Assembly: GCA_013815535.1 (NCBI GenBank)
Contig: JACDGC010000087.1
Span: forward strand, 1 to 10,252
Length of the DNA stretch: 10,252 nt
Direction: 5' to 3'
DNA from: Ktedonobacterales bacterium
Lineage (GTDB): Bacteria > Chloroflexota > Ktedonobacteria > Ktedonobacterales > JACDGC01
Shown piece by piece: positions 1 through 5,597 of this stretch. Below the pieces are notes generated by a model that was given only the letters and a program-made list of their open reading frames with translations, had not been told where the DNA came from and made no database searches. Numbering within the stretch: position 1 is the first letter of the stretch; every line of letters begins with the position of its first letter. The position numbers and the translations under genes are program-made.

Positions 1-1
1 C

Positions 2-406
2 GCTGCCACAGTGCAATTGCATGGGGCCGCGCATCAAATGTATCCCCTGATGACCATTCCAGCGGATTTCGCTGGGCGACAAATCGCGGTTGGACTGTAT
101 AACCCAGGGGTCGGCAACGGGGATGTGACCGTGCGGCTGGTGCCCCCCGCCAGTGGCGGCACAGTGACGTACCCGAGTTGGGCACGCATGACAACCGTGG
201 GCGGTTTACCAGCGATCCAAACATCGCTGGCGGGGGATAACCGCTATCATGGCAAATGGGTGCGGCTCTTGGTGACGCTGCCACCTGACTATGCTGGCGG
301 GCAATGGCAAATCGCGTGGGATAGCACTGCCGCACCGGCGGCGACCACCCTGATGACCACGACGGCGACCCTCATCGGCAAACCAGTGCAACTCATCACG
401 GGTTAA
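2..406 (+). CDS. C-terminal part of a TadE/TadG-like pilus-assembly protein (partial, 5' end outside window)
   Basis: The reading frame is open from the first complete codon of the window to TAA at 404-406, so about 134 C-terminal residues of a longer protein are visible. They form a beta-rich domain without membrane helices. Its landmarks are YNPGVGNGDV near residue 33, NRYHGKWVRL about two thirds along, a PPDYAGGQWQIAWD stretch, and a final GKPVQLITG. From memory, this order (a YNPG-type motif, then a 'RY.G.WV...LP..Y....W.I.Y' block, then 'G.PV.L' at the end) is what the C-terminal passenger domain of TadE/TadG-like Flp-pilus proteins looks like in Chloroflexota. Those proteins are anchored by an N-terminal helix that would lie upstream. 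That is inference, as neither the helix nor any neighbouring tad gene is visible. The stop overlaps the stop of the convergent gene, and I see no terminator hairpin. It could instead be another secreted beta-sandwich protein. Confidence 0.5.
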   Translation, partial: AATVQLHGAAHQMYPLMTIPADFAGRQIAVGLYNPGVGNGDVTVRLVPPASGGTVTYPSWARMTTVGGLPAIQTSLAGDNRYHGKWVRLLVTLPPDYAGGQWQIAWDSTAAPAATTLMTTTATLIGKPVQLITG

Positions 407-1737
407 TCCAGCCCGCGTCGCACGACCGCCGCAATGAACAACGCCAGCAGCACATCGCCTAAGAGCGACTCGATGACGCTGACGGCGAGCAACACACCCG
501 AGGTCTGGGTGGCAACGTAGCCGATGCCCGCGCTGGTGAAGCCGCTCACGGCCAGCACGCCCGCCGTGCCAAACGCCATGCCACCCACGAGAATTTGGAG
601 CGCGGTCACCAACCCCATCAGCGCTGCCGCCCAGCCCGCCAACCGCACGGGTGCCGCGCCATCACCGATGAACAAGGCGCTAAGATTCGCGGTGAGGCTG
701 CCCATCGTTCCCCGTGGAGCGGCTCGCCGTTGCAGTGCCCATGCGCGGTGGCGCAAACTGCGCAACGCAGTGGCATCGGTTGCCTGGGTCGCTGCTAATG
801 CGGCGCGCAGGCGTAATAAGCCATTCGCTGCGATGAACTGAGCTTGCGAACGCGCAACCTGGTCGGTCAACGCCGCCGCCGCCACTTCGTCACCCGTGGG
901 CTGGTGGAGCAACTGCTGCAGATCAGCGATGCGCGTCAGATCGACGCCATTGAGGTCGATGAGGCCGAGGCGCGCACCCGCAAGCTGCACACCCGCCAAC
1001 TGGGCACCCACGAAACGCACTCCACGCAGATCCGCGCAACGCAGATCCGCCCCATATAATGACGCATCATCACACCAGGCACCTTCCCAGTTTGCCTGCG
1101 TTGCGATGCACGCATCTAACACCGCACGTTCCAGATGCGCGCTCCGCAGATCGGCATTCGGCAATTTCACTGCACGCAAGTCACTATCGGGCAGCTTCAC
1201 CTCCACCAAGATTGCCCCCGCCAGCGAGGCTTCGTGCAGATCGGCGTGGTCCATCTGCGCCATCGAGAGATCGGCACCATCTAGATTCGCGCCCGAAAGA
1301 TCAGCCTCAGGCAACCAGCACTGCCGCAACTGCGCACCATGGAGATCCGCCCCGGCCAACCGCGCACCGCGCATGCGCGCCATCGTGAGTTGCGCGCCCA
1401 CCCAGTTCGTCTCACGCAGATCGGCTTGATCGAAATGGGCGAAAAAGCAATCAGCGCCCCGTAAATCTGCGCCAAAGAGGACGGCACCTTCTAGCCTGGC
1501 CTGCCGCAACTGCACACCCTGCAGGTCGGCATGGGCGAGATTCGCCTGGCGCAGGTCCACGCGTGGTCCGGGGGCGTCGTCCACGACCCAGCCGTGTTCT
1601 TTGATGAGCCAGCGCAGTTCGCTGGCAGTGAGTTTCACCCAGGCATAGGGTGGGCGCGCGGCGGCTTCGTTCGCCAAGCGAAGGGCACGTAGTTCGTCTT
1701 GCCGGGCGATGGGGAGATCGATAGCAGGCACGGTCAT
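403..1737 (-). CDS. Pentapeptide-repeat protein with C-terminal two-helix, ion-channel-like membrane domain
   Basis: The 444-residue protein has three parts. Residues 1-58 are a short, partly helical module with WVKLTASELRWLIKEHGW at 33-50. Residues 59-273 are about 43 tandem pentapeptides of the A(D/N)LxX type, which fold into a right-handed square beta-solenoid. Residues 274-360 are an alanine-rich helical linker. Hydrophobic segments at about 365-388 and 412-437 then flank GFTSAGIGYVAT (399-410), which sits where the selectivity filter (TVGFG-like) lies in two-helix potassium channels. Similar solenoid-plus-two-helix proteins occur in Chloroflexota, and their function is unknown. The filter is degenerate, so conduction is not assured; a membrane-anchored scaffold is equally possible. 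Start: ATG at 1735-1737 has GAGGTG six bases upstream (1744-1749). The frame is open for 90 more codons to 2007, but that extension has no good ribosome binding site, carries no repeats and would cover the likely promoter. The gene appears monocistronic. Confidence 0.85.
   Translation of the reverse strand: MTVPAIDLPIARQDELRALRLANEAAARPPYAWVKLTASELRWLIKEHGWVVDDAPGPRVDLRQANLAHADLQGVQLRQARLEGAVLFGADLRGADCFFAHFDQADLRETNWVGAQLTMARMRGARLAGADLHGAQLRQCWLPEADLSGANLDGADLSMAQMDHADLHEASLAGAILVEVKLPDSDLRAVKLPNADLRSAHLERAVLDACIATQANWEGAWCDDASLYGADLRCADLRGVRFVGAQLAGVQLAGARLGLIDLNGVDLTRIADLQQLLHQPTGDEVAAAALTDQVARSQAQFIAANGLLRLRAALAATQATDATALRSLRHRAWALQRRAAPRGTMGSLTANLSALFIGDGAAPVRLAGWAAALMGLVTALQILVGGMAFGTAGVLAVSGFTSAGIGYVATQTSGVLLAVSVIESLLGDVLLALFIAAVVRRGLD
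919..1563 (-). repeat. Pentapeptide-coding tandem repeat region
   Basis: This stretch codes for about 43 consecutive five-residue units in the pentapeptide-repeat protein. The DNA has a loose 15-base period, most visible on the + strand as recurring GCAGATCSGC-like words (the complement of Ala-Asp-Leu-Arg codons), for example near 1025-1050, 1145-1155 and 1232-1245. The copies differ at synonymous and variable positions, so it is an old protein repeat rather than a recent DNA amplification. It also keeps long meaningless frames open on the other strand. Confidence 0.85.
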
Positions 1738-1743
1738 ATGAGG

Positions 1744-1749
1744 CACCTC
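1744..1749 (-). promoter_or_regulatory. Ribosome binding site that decides the start of the pentapeptide-repeat gene
   Basis: On the - strand the sequence reads GAGGTG, then six bases, then ATG (1737-1735). This is a good Shine-Dalgarno match. It supports the 444-residue form over a form 90 residues longer that starts at 2007. Confidence 0.75.
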
Positions 1750-1798
1750 AATCAGATTGATGCTCGTTGCTCGTGGTGGCAGTGAGGCATCCGGCTGT

Positions 1799-1827
1799 AT
1801 CCTACCGTACCGCTGACGCGGTGGCAA
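1799..1827 (-). promoter_or_regulatory. Candidate promoter of the pentapeptide-repeat gene
   Basis: Read on the - strand: TTGCCA (1827-1822), a 17-base spacer, and TAGGAT (1804-1799). The -35 matches five of six bases of the housekeeping consensus and the -10 four of six, with ideal spacing. Transcription would start near 1792, giving a leader of about 55 bases before the ATG at 1737. A perfect inverted repeat, GTGGCAAGCCAC (1821-1832), covers the -35 and could be an operator, though arms of five bases arise easily by chance in GC-rich DNA. Confidence 0.45.
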
Positions 1828-2046
1828 GCCACGCTTGTTTCCCAAAAGATGCAGCCGCTTTACCTTAGCCCGTAAGTCCGGGGTCTTGACTGCCTCACCC
1901 ACCATATTTAAAGGTTTCAGCGTGGGCAGTCTGGCGAGACGATGGAAGAGATCGAGCGCCTTCATTGCACGCGGGAAACCGCACGGCTGCTGAAATCTGA
2001 GGCACAATGGGGGCGCATAGCAAGCGGACCACCCGCCAGATGGGTA

Positions 2047-2055
2047 TGTTATACT
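2047..2055 (+). promoter_or_regulatory. Extended -10 promoter of the HU gene
   Basis: TGTTATACT consists of a TG (2047-2048), one base, and TATACT (2050-2055), an extended -10 element with five of six consensus bases. No good -35 lies 16-18 bases upstream, as expected for extended -10 promoters. The start would be near 2062, giving a leader of about 63 bases. The leader contains AGGGGA (2067-2072) facing CTCCCT (2080-2085), which could form only a weak hairpin. Confidence 0.6.
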
Positions 2056-2124
2056 CGCAATGAATAGGGGAATAAAAGACTCCCTATACGTTGCGCAGAA
2101 GACTTCGATAAAGGAGCACCCACC

Positions 2125-2424
2125 ATGGCATCAGTGAACAAAAACGACCTCATTAAAAAAGTGGTCGCTAAAACCAGCAAAACCAATAAAGACGTGACCG
2201 AGATCGTCAATGCGACGCTCGATGCGATCCGCGAAACCCTAGAGTCAGGCAATGAGGTGCGCCTGATCAATTTTGGCGTCTTTGCCGTCCGCGAGAGCGC
2301 TGCTCGCACGGGCGTCAACCCTAAGACCCGCGAGAAAATGAACTTTCCTGCCAAGATGCGCGTCCGCTTTGCACCGGGTAAAGAACTCAACGAGGCCGTG
2401 GCGAATGTGAAGCCGCAATCCTAG
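2125..2424 (+). CDS. hup: HU-type nucleoid-associated DNA-binding protein
   Basis: The 99-residue product has the usual length and full architecture of the DNABII (HU/IHF) family. These small dimers bend DNA, compact the nucleoid and help replication, recombination and repair. Residues 1-45 give the helical dimerisation part, beginning with the typical MxxVNKNDLIKKVV. Then comes NFGVFAV, the family signature around 48-56, followed by the flexible DNA-clasping arm with the conserved Asn-Pro (GVNPKTREKMNFPA, about 64-77). The protein ends with VRFAPGKELNEAV, the classic C-terminal helix start. HU and IHF cannot be told apart with certainty, but the arm sequence and lack of a partner gene favour a homodimeric HU. 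The start is clear: AAGGAG at 2111-2116, eight bases before ATG. Its own extended -10 promoter lies at 2047-2055. The gene converges on the response regulator, with a shared hairpin between them. Confidence 0.95.
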   Translation: MASVNKNDLIKKVVAKTSKTNKDVTEIVNATLDAIRETLESGNEVRLINFGVFAVRESAARTGVNPKTREKMNFPAKMRVRFAPGKELNEAVANVKPQS

Positions 2425-2443
2425 CCGATTGGCCAACATCAAA

Positions 2444-2481
2444 AAATGCCGTCGCTCCTGTTAGGGAAAGCGACGGCATTT
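2444..2481. terminator. Intrinsic terminator between the HU and response-regulator genes
   Basis: AAATGCCGTCGCT (2444-2456) is exactly complementary to AGCGACGGCATTT (2469-2481), giving a perfect 13-bp stem with a 12-base loop. On the - strand the stem is followed by six U (2446-2441), a textbook intrinsic terminator beginning two bases after the response-regulator stop. On the + strand only three U follow, so it should stop HU transcripts less efficiently, although the stem lies 19 bases past the HU stop. It is best read as a bidirectional terminator for two convergent genes. Confidence 0.85.
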
Positions 2482-2482
2482 G

Positions 2483-2878
2483 CTATGCAGGCAACCGCAG
2501 GTGGCGGCGGACGACATGCATTAAAATAGTGAGATTAACTGGCTTACGCAGCAACACCCCGTCTTCGATGCCGCTATCATGCAATTCATAGGCCGTCGCC
2601 CCCGAGATAAAGATGACGGGGATTGCCATGGTTTCGGCGCGCTCGCGCAAACGACGAAAGATCGCGCTGCCATTCGTGCCCGGCATGCGCAGATCCAGCA
2701 AGACGAGATCAGGTGCGAACGATTCAATAGCCAGCAGCGCCTGGGTGCCATCTGTGATGACACGTACTGCCCACGATGCGTCGCCTTCCAATTCCAGCGC
2801 TTCGCGGATGAGGGTCGCTGAGGCGACATCGTCCTCAATGACATAAATGTGCTTGACAGCAGTATTCGTGGCGACCAT
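2483..2878 (-). CDS. Stand-alone response-regulator receiver protein (CheY/Spo0F-like)
   Basis: The 131-residue product is a single receiver domain with no output domain. It shows the acidic pair E15-D16-D17, the phosphoacceptor D62 in LVLLDLRMPG, S92 in the switch position (VIFISGAT) and the K112-P113 pair at the start of the last strand/helix, so all residues for phosphorylation are present. Such proteins pass a phosphoryl group along a relay or bind a partner directly when phosphorylated. No histidine kinase or phosphotransfer gene is in the window, so the partner is unknown. I chose ATG at 2876-2878 because GGGAGGT (2885-2891) lies six bases upstream. A start at 2920 would add 14 residues that are not part of the receiver fold and has no such signal. 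The gene is transcribed from its own extended -10 promoter (2929-2937) and is followed at once by an intrinsic terminator, hence a single-gene unit. Confidence 0.93.
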   Translation of the reverse strand: MVATNTAVKHIYVIEDDVASATLIREALELEGDASWAVRVITDGTQALLAIESFAPDLVLLDLRMPGTNGSAIFRRLRERAETMAIPVIFISGATAYELHDSGIEDGVLLRKPVNLTILMHVVRRHLRLPA

Positions 2879-2884
2879 GCAAAG

Positions 2885-2891
2885 ACCTCCC
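2885..2891 (-). promoter_or_regulatory. Ribosome binding site that decides the response-regulator start
   Basis: On the - strand, GGGAGGT is followed by six bases and ATG at 2878. This supports the 131-residue form over the 145-residue form. Confidence 0.8.
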
Positions 2892-2928
2892 TCGCACTTC
2901 CATCGGAAGGCGTCAGGCATTTGCCCTT

Positions 2929-2937
2929 ATTGTAGCA
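2929..2937 (-). promoter_or_regulatory. Extended -10 promoter of the response-regulator gene
   Basis: Read on the - strand: TGCTACAAT, that is TG, one base, and TACAAT (2934-2929), five of six consensus bases with the extended element. No clear -35 is present at the right distance. The start would be near 2922, giving a leader of about 44 bases. Confidence 0.6.
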
Positions 2938-3054
2938 GAGGGCGTTTCGTCGCTTTAGGCGCTTGCGCCCTGGCGTGGCCTGGCTTAGATGGTCATTTTC
3001 GCCGATACTCATCCATGCGGGTCGGCTAGCCAAGAAGTACCGATCAGCCGCCTC

Positions 3055-3070
3055 CGTTTCACGTGAAATG
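3055..3070. promoter_or_regulatory. parS-like palindrome (candidate ParB-binding site)
   Basis: CGTTTCACGTGAAATG contains the perfect 12-bp palindrome TTTCACGTGAAA. It agrees with the widely conserved chromosomal parS consensus TGTTNCACGTGAAACA at 13 of 16 positions, counting N as a match; the mismatches are all in the outer bases (1, 15 and 16). ParB binds such sites and spreads from them to organise chromosome segregation, usually near the replication origin. The site lies just past the stop of the dehydrogenase gene (3072-3074), where no promoter is expected. No origin gene is in the window, so it may be an outlying or weak parS, a site for another regulator, or chance. Confidence 0.4.
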
Positions 3071-3071
3071 G

Positions 3072-3806
3072 TCAAGCGTTGGAAAACAGTTCCAGGTTGG
3101 TGCCATCAAGAAAACGCCCAGCTGGGCTGACCATGAAAGCGACGATCCGTGCCATATCCAGCGGTGTCATGCCTGGGTGCAACTGTGGCGCGGCGGCACG
3201 CAGCATGGGGGTATCCACCGCGCCAGGGCTCACGGCCATCACGCGAATGCCAAGGGGTTTACCCTCCACCGCCAGCGCTTCGGTGAGCCCCGCCACGGCG
3301 AATTTCGAGGCGACATAGGCGCTGAGTCCGGGAAACTTTTCCACATTCTTGACGCCCGAAAGCGACGAAAAATTGAGGATGGTGCCGCCCCCCTGGCTCG
3401 CCATCTGGCGAAACGCCGCCTGACAGCATAGCATCAAACCGCGCACATTGGTGTTGAAGACCGCGTCCCATTCGGCTAATTCGAGATCGCGAAACGGCGT
3501 GTTGACGACCAAGCCCGCCGCATTGATCAAGATGGTGCATGGCCCCAGACGCGCTTCTGCCTGGGCAAACAGATCAGCCACCTGAGCAGGATCGCTGATG
3601 TCACCAGGGAGCGCCACCGCTTGCCCCCCACTCTGCGCAATTTGCGCCGTCACCTCGGTGAGCAAATCACTCGACCGCGCGATGAGCGCGACTTTGGCCC
3701 CGTGGCGCGCAAGCTCCTGCGCCACAGCAGCCCCGATGCCCTGGCTTGCCCCCGTGACGATGGCGACTTGCCCGCCCAAAGATGCGGTCGCTGGCTCGGG
3801 TGTCAT
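3072..3806 (-). CDS. Short-chain dehydrogenase/reductase (classical SDR), substrate unknown
   Basis: The 244-residue product has the normal length of a classical SDR, a soluble single-domain Rossmann-fold NAD(P)H oxidoreductase. Visible motifs are the cofactor glycine motif TGASQGIG (18-25), the D69 region (GDIS) that touches the adenine, NAAG (95-98), N120 in NVRG, S148 in NFSS, and the catalytic Y164 and K168 in YVASK. PGAVDTPM after the active site is also typical. R44 at the end of the second strand suggests, weakly, a preference for NADP(H). Between the catalytic Ser and Tyr there are about three more residues than usual (KNVEKF). The substrate cannot be inferred. I chose ATG at 3804-3806 because AGGGAGGGG lies seven bases upstream; a start at 3848 would add 14 residues without a fold role. 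It is divergent from the biotin carboxylase, and no terminator is evident after its stop. Confidence 0.93.
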   Translation of the reverse strand: MTPEPATASLGGQVAIVTGASQGIGAAVAQELARHGAKVALIARSSDLLTEVTAQIAQSGGQAVALPGDISDPAQVADLFAQAEARLGPCTILINAAGLVVNTPFRDLELAEWDAVFNTNVRGLMLCCQAAFRQMASQGGGTILNFSSLSGVKNVEKFPGLSAYVASKFAVAGLTEALAVEGKPLGIRVMAVSPGAVDTPMLRAAAPQLHPGMTPLDMARIVAFMVSPAGRFLDGTNLELFSNA

Positions 3807-3813
3807 GTGGCTA

Positions 3814-3822
3814 CCCCTCCCT
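3814..3822 (-). promoter_or_regulatory. Ribosome binding site that decides the SDR start
   Basis: On the - strand, AGGGAGGGG is followed by seven bases and ATG at 3806. This purine-rich signal favours the 244-residue form over the in-frame ATG at 3848. Confidence 0.7.
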
Positions 3823-3953
3823 CGCTTCGGCAGAGCGCTATCCGCCAAATGCGCGTGATTTCACTGGCATAACCTTGCGTGTGCTACAGCCCCACTATAC
3901 AACGAGTCGTAGCCATTCCCTCCGTCCGCACGCTATCTGTGCCACGAGCGACC

Positions 3954-3981
3954 TTGCAATTTCCCTCTGCTCTCGCATACC
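3954..3981 (+). promoter_or_regulatory. Weak candidate promoter of the biotin carboxylase gene
   Basis: TTGCAA (3954-3959), a 16-base spacer, and CATACC (3976-3981) is the closest promoter-like arrangement before the gene, but the -10 matches only three of six bases. Another -10-like word, TATACA, occurs at 3896-3901, with TTGCGT 15 bases before it. The 214-base gap between the SDR and carboxylase starts must hold promoters in both directions; I cannot fix either one. Confidence 0.2.
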
Positions 3982-4020
3982 ATGAAGGCACCGAATGCTG
4001 GACCCCATTAGGAGCCATCC

Positions 4021-5586
4021 ATGCCAAACCCCCTCGCCGCTGAAGGCGCGCGTTTCCCCTTTGATGCCGTCCTCATCGCGAACCGTGGTGAGATCGCCGT
4101 GCGCATCATCCGCGCGTGCCGCGACCTTGGGTTGCGGAGCGTCGCGGTCTATAGCGATGCCGACCGCAACGCCATCCACGTGCGGCTGGCGGATAGCGCC
4201 ATCCACATCGGCCCCGCCCCAGCGAACGCGAGCTATCTCAACATCCCACGCATCATCGACGCGGCCAAACAGAGTGGTGCTGGGGCGATTCACCCAGGCT
4301 ATGGCTTTCTTTCGGAAAATGCCGATTTTGCCCAAGCCTGTGCTGACGCGGGCATCATCTTCGTGGGACCACCAGCCAGCGTGCAGCGTGCGCTGGGTGA
4401 AAAGACCTCGGCGCGCCGCATCGCCATCGAAGCAGGGGTCCCCATCGCCCCCGGCGTCAACAAAGACGTGACCGATGCCGCCGAGGCGCGGGCATTAGCC
4501 GACGGCATTGGCTACCCTGTCTTGCTCAAAGCGGCAGCGGGGGGGGGTGGCAAGGGCATCCGCTTCGTCTATCACCCCGATGAAATCGCCTCCGCGCTGG
4601 CCCAGGCGCGGGCAGAAGCCAAAGCATCCTTTGGTGACGAGAGTGTCTATCTCGAAAAAGCGATTGCGCCCGCTCGCCACATCGAAGTGCAGATCATGGC
4701 CGATGCCCATGGCAATGTCATCCATTTGGGGGAACGTGAGTGCTCATTGCAGCGCCGCAACCAAAAGCTGGTCGAAGAATCACCCTCCGTCGCGCTGGAC
4801 CCCGCCCTGCGGGCGCGCATCACCGGGGCAGCGGTGGCCTTGGCCCAACGCTGTGGCTATGTGAATGCGGGCACCGTCGAGTTTTTGCTTGGCCCCGACA
4901 AACAGTTTTATTTCATGGAAGTCAACACGCGCTTGCAGGTGGAACATCCCGTCACTGAATGGTGCACCGGCCTCGACCTCGTGCGCGAACAGTTGCGGGT
5001 GGCGGCGGGTTTGCCCCTCTCGGTGCGGCAAGAAGAGGTGGTCTTTCGTGGCCACGCCATTGAATGTCGCATCACCGCAGAGGACCCATACAATCGCTTC
5101 TTACCCGCGACGGGGTCAGTGACGCAGTTGCGCGAAGCCAGCGGGCCAGGCGTGCGGGTCGATAGCGCGCTCTATCCTGGCATGCCGCTTTCGCTATTTT
5201 ATGATTCACTCCTCGCTAAACTCATCGTGTGGGGGCCAGACCGCGCCACCGCCATCGCCCGCACCCAGCGCGCTCTGCGCGAATATGTCATCGCCGGGAC
5301 GCGCACCACGATCCCTTTTGCGCAATACGCACTGGCACATCCGCGCTTCATCGCGGGCGACCTCGCGCTCAGCTTCATCGCTGACACGTGGGAAGCCGAC
5401 CTGCGCGACGGGCACATCCCCACCCCTGATGATGGCAGTGATGCTCTCACCCCCGCTGCGGTCACCGCCATTGCCGCTGCTCTCGGTGCCACGGGGAACG
5501 GTGCCAGCCAGACGAATGGCACGGCACCCGACGCCAACATCCCCCAGGGCAGCCGCTGGCGCGACGCTGGGCGCGGCTGGCGCTGA
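4021..5586 (+). CDS. accC: Biotin carboxylase subunit of an acetyl-/acyl-CoA (or pyruvate) carboxylase
   Basis: This subunit uses ATP and bicarbonate to carboxylate biotin on a carrier protein, the first half-reaction of acetyl-CoA or propionyl-CoA carboxylase. The 521-residue protein aligns with E. coli AccC (449 residues) from ANRGEIAVRI (20-29) onward. Seen are K128 and K170 (ATP), the glycine loop GGGGKG (174-179), E212, H220, K249 in NQKLVEE, metal ligands E287 and E300, R304 and E308 in NTRLQVEHP, and R350 in ECRITAEDP: a complete active site. About 12 extra N-terminal residues and a roughly 60-residue Pro/Ala/Gly-rich tail ending SRWRDAGRGWR are beyond the E. coli length. Such tails are common in acyl-CoA carboxylase subunits. 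There is no biotin-carrier domain (no MKM motif), and no carrier or carboxyltransferase gene is nearby, so partners are encoded elsewhere. The start is supported by AGGAG (4010-4014) six bases upstream. A run of nine G (4539-4547) lies in the glycine-loop codons. Confidence 0.95.
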   Translation: MPNPLAAEGARFPFDAVLIANRGEIAVRIIRACRDLGLRSVAVYSDADRNAIHVRLADSAIHIGPAPANASYLNIPRIIDAAKQSGAGAIHPGYGFLSENADFAQACADAGIIFVGPPASVQRALGEKTSARRIAIEAGVPIAPGVNKDVTDAAEARALADGIGYPVLLKAAAGGGGKGIRFVYHPDEIASALAQARAEAKASFGDESVYLEKAIAPARHIEVQIMADAHGNVIHLGERECSLQRRNQKLVEESPSVALDPALRARITGAAVALAQRCGYVNAGTVEFLLGPDKQFYFMEVNTRLQVEHPVTEWCTGLDLVREQLRVAAGLPLSVRQEEVVFRGHAIECRITAEDPYNRFLPATGSVTQLREASGPGVRVDSALYPGMPLSLFYDSLLAKLIVWGPDRATAIARTQRALREYVIAGTRTTIPFAQYALAHPRFIAGDLALSFIADTWEADLRDGHIPTPDDGSDALTPAAVTAIAAALGATGNGASQTNGTAPDANIPQGSRWRDAGRGWR

Positions 5587-5597
5587 AACTTTCCCTA

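Larger units (their letters stand above)
1738..2124. other. 387-base divergent intergenic region (pentapeptide gene / HU gene)
   Basis: This region separates two divergent genes. It holds the candidate promoter of the pentapeptide gene (1799-1827), the extended -10 promoter of the HU gene (2047-2055) and both ribosome binding sites. The middle, about 1835-2040, is open on the - strand for 90 codons upstream of and in frame with the pentapeptide gene. Those codons give a basic sequence (for example LHLLGNKRGLPPRQRYGR) that I do not recognise. It has no credible start signal, so I treat it as non-coding. I see no tRNA, riboswitch or repeat in it. Confidence 0.6.

Noticed and set aside
896..1429. 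A 177-residue + strand frame with a repeating Arg-Arg-Ser-Ala-Pro pattern
   Set aside because: It is the reverse complement of the pentapeptide repeats; the periodicity comes from the real - strand gene.
919..1563. The periodic GCAGATC words looked at first like a CRISPR or other DNA repeat array
   Set aside because: The period is 15 bases, there are no spacers, and the words are Ala-Asp-Leu-Arg codons of a protein repeat.
1942..2067. A 41-codon + strand frame in the divergent region before the HU gene
   Set aside because: It has no ribosome binding site, no recognisable motif, and its 3' end contains the HU promoter -10 element.
3895..4335. A 146-residue - strand frame over the start of the biotin carboxylase gene
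   Set aside because: It lies antisense to the conserved N-terminal domain of the carboxylase and has no domain of its own.
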